From: an uncultured Oscillospiraceae bacterium
GTDB taxonomy: Bacteria > Bacillota > Clostridia > Oscillospirales > Acutalibacteraceae
Reading direction: 5' to 3'
Length of the DNA: 48,517 bases
Assembly: GCA_902489595.1 (NCBI GenBank)
Contig: CABUAS010000004.1
Location: 1-48,517, forward strand
Shown: one piece after another, positions 46,998 through 48,517 of the stretch
How positions within the stretch are numbered: position 1 is the stretch's first letter
How the letters are laid out: each line of letters begins with the position of its first letter
The notes under the pieces: generated by a model
What the model saw: the letters and a program-made list of their open reading frames with translations, nothing else
Told to the model about the DNA's origin: nothing
Databases searched by the model: none
Made by a program: the position numbers and the translations under genes

Positions 46998-48430
46998 TAT
47001 TCTTCCGTTTGTTTATAATTTTCTGTCGGCGGAGTTACGGGTGTGTATTTTTCGCTTGGTTTAAGCGGCTCCGGCTGCGGTTCGGGTTCTGCGGTTTCGG
47101 CAGCGTCAGTTGCCGGCTGAGGGTTGATGTGGGCATCGACATCTACAGACGGTTCGTCGGGGACGCCGAACCCTACAGAATCAACCGTCGGAGCCGGGTT
47201 GGATTGCGGTTCGTCGGGGACGCCGAACCCTACGGAATCAGCCGTTGGTGTCGGTGGTACAGTGTAGAACGGCGGCGACTGCACATGGCTTGCATTGCAA
47301 GTGCCGGACTGCTCTGTGTTTACCTGCTGATATGTTGTGTTTTGCTGATACGGTGTGCCGTTTGGCTGATAAGTATTCTGCTGAGCGTTTGGCTGCTGCG
47401 GATTATACGGATTTTGCTGATATGCGTTTGGCTGATAGCCGTTTGCACCCGTTTGATAGCCTGCGGCGTAATTCTCGTTTGCATATTTCTGCATTCTCTG
47501 ATAATCCGTCATAAAATCATCTTCCGAAACTCTGCCCTGCTGAAGTGCTCTGATTCTGAAATTTTCATAATAAAGCGCCATCGTTGTCTGAACATACGGA
47601 ATAACGTAAATCATCGGGAATACGAAAAAGCAAAGCAGATACCACGGAATGAAACTTAAATCAAGCACAAACAGCTCTGTTCTGTTGCCCTTAATCATCT
47701 TTTTGCTCAGTTTGATTGCCTGCCACGGCGAAAGCTGCGGATTGTCGCACTGAATTTCTGATGCGAAATAACTGCTGTAACCGAAAATAATTGCAGGTAT
47801 GCAGAAAATCGGAATAGAAATCAAGGCAAGACCTGAGATTATAAGTCCTCTCAAAATTGCAACGCCGAGTTTGTTGCCGTAATTATTTGTAAATGATTCT
47901 TTCAAAATAAATTTCAGCCCGTCAGTTCCGCTGAATTCCTTGCCTCTGATAAACAGCACGAAGAAATAGAGGAGAGTAACGGAAAGCGGCAAAAGCAAAA
48001 ACTGTGCAACAGATGTTAATAATGAAATTATGCTTGCTGCAGCAGGGTTAATCGCTGCTTTCTGCGGTGCAATTTCTGTTTTAGCGTCTGTCGGCGTAAA
48101 TGATGTGCCGAAATTATAGAAATCGCCTTTGCCTGAATTGTTGTCAGTGCCGAAATTTTCAAATTCATCGGCATACGGGTTGTAATCGTCGTCATCATAA
48201 TCATCTTCAAACTGATAATTATTGAATTCATCGTCAAAGTCAAAATCATCAAAATAACTGCCGTAATTCTGAAAGATATTTTCATATTCGGGTGCAGAAA
48301 CGGCAAGGTTTATAATGTTCGGAACAGCGACGATGCACTGAATAATGAAAACAGTTAAAAACAGTTTCATTACTTTGCCTTTGATAAGTTGTTTTGCCTG
48401 TGCTTTGATTAATCCACGGTCAAGATTCAT
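46997..48430 (-). CDS. DUF975 family integral membrane protein with a REP-encoded C-terminal segment
   Basis: A 477-residue membrane protein of unknown function. It starts with NLDRGLIKAQAKQLIKGKV, then an N-terminal helix (about 22-44), an acidic Asp/Tyr/Glu region (about 57-100) and further helices. The DUF975 core has KLSKKMIKGNRTELFVLDLSF and VIPYVQTTMALYYENF. The C-terminal 170 residues are low complexity: Gln/Asn/Tyr/Pro-rich, then Pro/Glu-rich. Residues about 400-408, 419-427 and 429-437 are encoded by three REPs read in frame (VGFGVPDEP twice, then VDVDAHINP). The ATG at 48430 is chosen because AAGGTG lies six bases upstream; the GTG at 48439 is part of that site. Confidence 0.8.
   Translation of the reverse strand: MNLDRGLIKAQAKQLIKGKVMKLFLTVFIIQCIVAVPNIINLAVSAPEYENIFQNYGSYFDDFDFDDEFNNYQFEDDYDDDDYNPYADEFENFGTDNNSGKGDFYNFGTSFTPTDAKTEIAPQKAAINPAAASIISLLTSVAQFLLLPLSVTLLYFFVLFIRGKEFSGTDGLKFILKESFTNNYGNKLGVAILRGLIISGLALISIPIFCIPAIIFGYSSYFASEIQCDNPQLSPWQAIKLSKKMIKGNRTELFVLDLSFIPWYLLCFFVFPMIYVIPYVQTTMALYYENFRIRALQQGRVSEDDFMTDYQRMQKYANENYAAGYQTGANGYQPNAYQQNPYNPQQPNAQQNTYQPNGTPYQQNTTYQQVNTEQSGTCNASHVQSPPFYTVPPTPTADSVGFGVPDEPQSNPAPTVDSVGFGVPDEPSVDVDAHINPQPATDAAETAEPEPQPEPLKPSEKYTPVTPPTENYKQTEE
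47120..47233 (-). repeat. Three REPs inside the DUF975 gene
   Basis: 47120-47146 (stem GGTTGATG/CATCGACA, one arm imperfect), 47150-47176 and 47207-47233 (both stem GGTTCG/CGAACC with CTAC ends). All are in the same orientation and read in the same frame, spaced so as to keep the frame open. Confidence 0.88.
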
Positions 48431-48459
48431 AGTAGTCACCTTTTTGGTTTGTGAATTGA

Positions 48460-48517
48460 CAGCGGGGTGAGGGCACCCCGCCCTACGTAGGGGTCGGCGG
48501 TCTCACCTATCGGCTCC
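48460..48517. repeat. REP and truncated long REP, head to head
   Basis: REP 48460-48486 (minus, stem GCGGGGTG/CACCCCGC) and a GTAG-headed long composite REP starting at 48487 and cut by the window edge; heads are directly joined (CTACGTAG). Confidence 0.8.

Noticed and set aside
46616..47659. 347-codon open frame on the plus strand across cysK and the DUF975 gene
   Set aside because: It is out of frame in cysK, crosses a terminator, and is antisense to a better-supported gene.
1..48517. CRISPR array
   Set aside because: The repeats are dispersed, differ in sequence and orientation, and lack regular spacers; no cas genes are present.

Overview
The window is a chromosomal origin region from a low-GC Gram-positive bacterium. 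Gene families and order (dnaA-dnaN-yaaA-recF-remB-gyrB-gyrA, then rpmH-rnpA-yidD-yidC-jag-mnmE-mnmG-rsmG-noc-parA-parB-serS) point to the Clostridia. The heavy load of short palindromic repeats resembles gut Oscillospirales/Ruminococcaceae, but that placement is inference. I see no rRNA, tRNA or CRISPR array.

Layout. At 83-3701 (minus strand) lie folK, folB, folP and folE (tetrahydrofolate synthesis) and a degenerate LCP-like membrane protein. dnaA starts at 3968, divergent from them. The probable oriC is the dnaA-dnaN gap (about 5500-5720), with DnaA-box-like sites and a perfect 12-bp-arm palindrome. Positions 5833-14146 carry dnaN, yaaA, recF, remB, a REP-associated tyrosine transposase (RAYT), gyrB and gyrA. 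Then come an LCP ligase, an MgtC-like protein, a histidine phosphatase, an XRE regulator and mtnN. Positions 20020-31525 hold the rpmH-to-parB block plus serS, with two perfect parS sites just upstream of the parA promoter. In Bacillus this block lies upstream of dnaA on the other strand; here it lies downstream of gyrA on the same strand as dnaA.

Positions 31847-41147 are a surface-polysaccharide and sugar region: a galactokinase-family kinase with a galacturonokinase-like motif, three GT2 glycosyltransferases, UDP-galactopyranose mutase (glf), the CDP-ribitol pair tarI/tarJ and an iron-type alcohol dehydrogenase. A GPH sugar symporter and trmB follow. Next is a sulfur module: an Rrf2 regulator, then a promoter with an inverted-repeat operator, a 20-codon leader peptide ending in Cys-Arg-Cys, an O-acetylhomoserine sulfhydrylase and cysK. 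A DUF975 membrane protein closes the window.

The most unusual content is repetitive DNA. A family of usually 27-nt REP-like hairpins, nearly all headed by GTAG, fills most intergenic gaps. Its members have many different stem sequences that stay self-complementary. The window also encodes a RAYT, the enzyme class that acts on GTAG-headed REPs in other bacteria. REPs lie in frame inside the RAYT gene itself and inside the DUF975 gene, and other modules are inserted in the loops of some REPs. A second mobile-looking family (ends TGATTG) sits on gene stop codons, and a third (CCTCCCTT...GGAGGGATT) forms multi-hairpin units.
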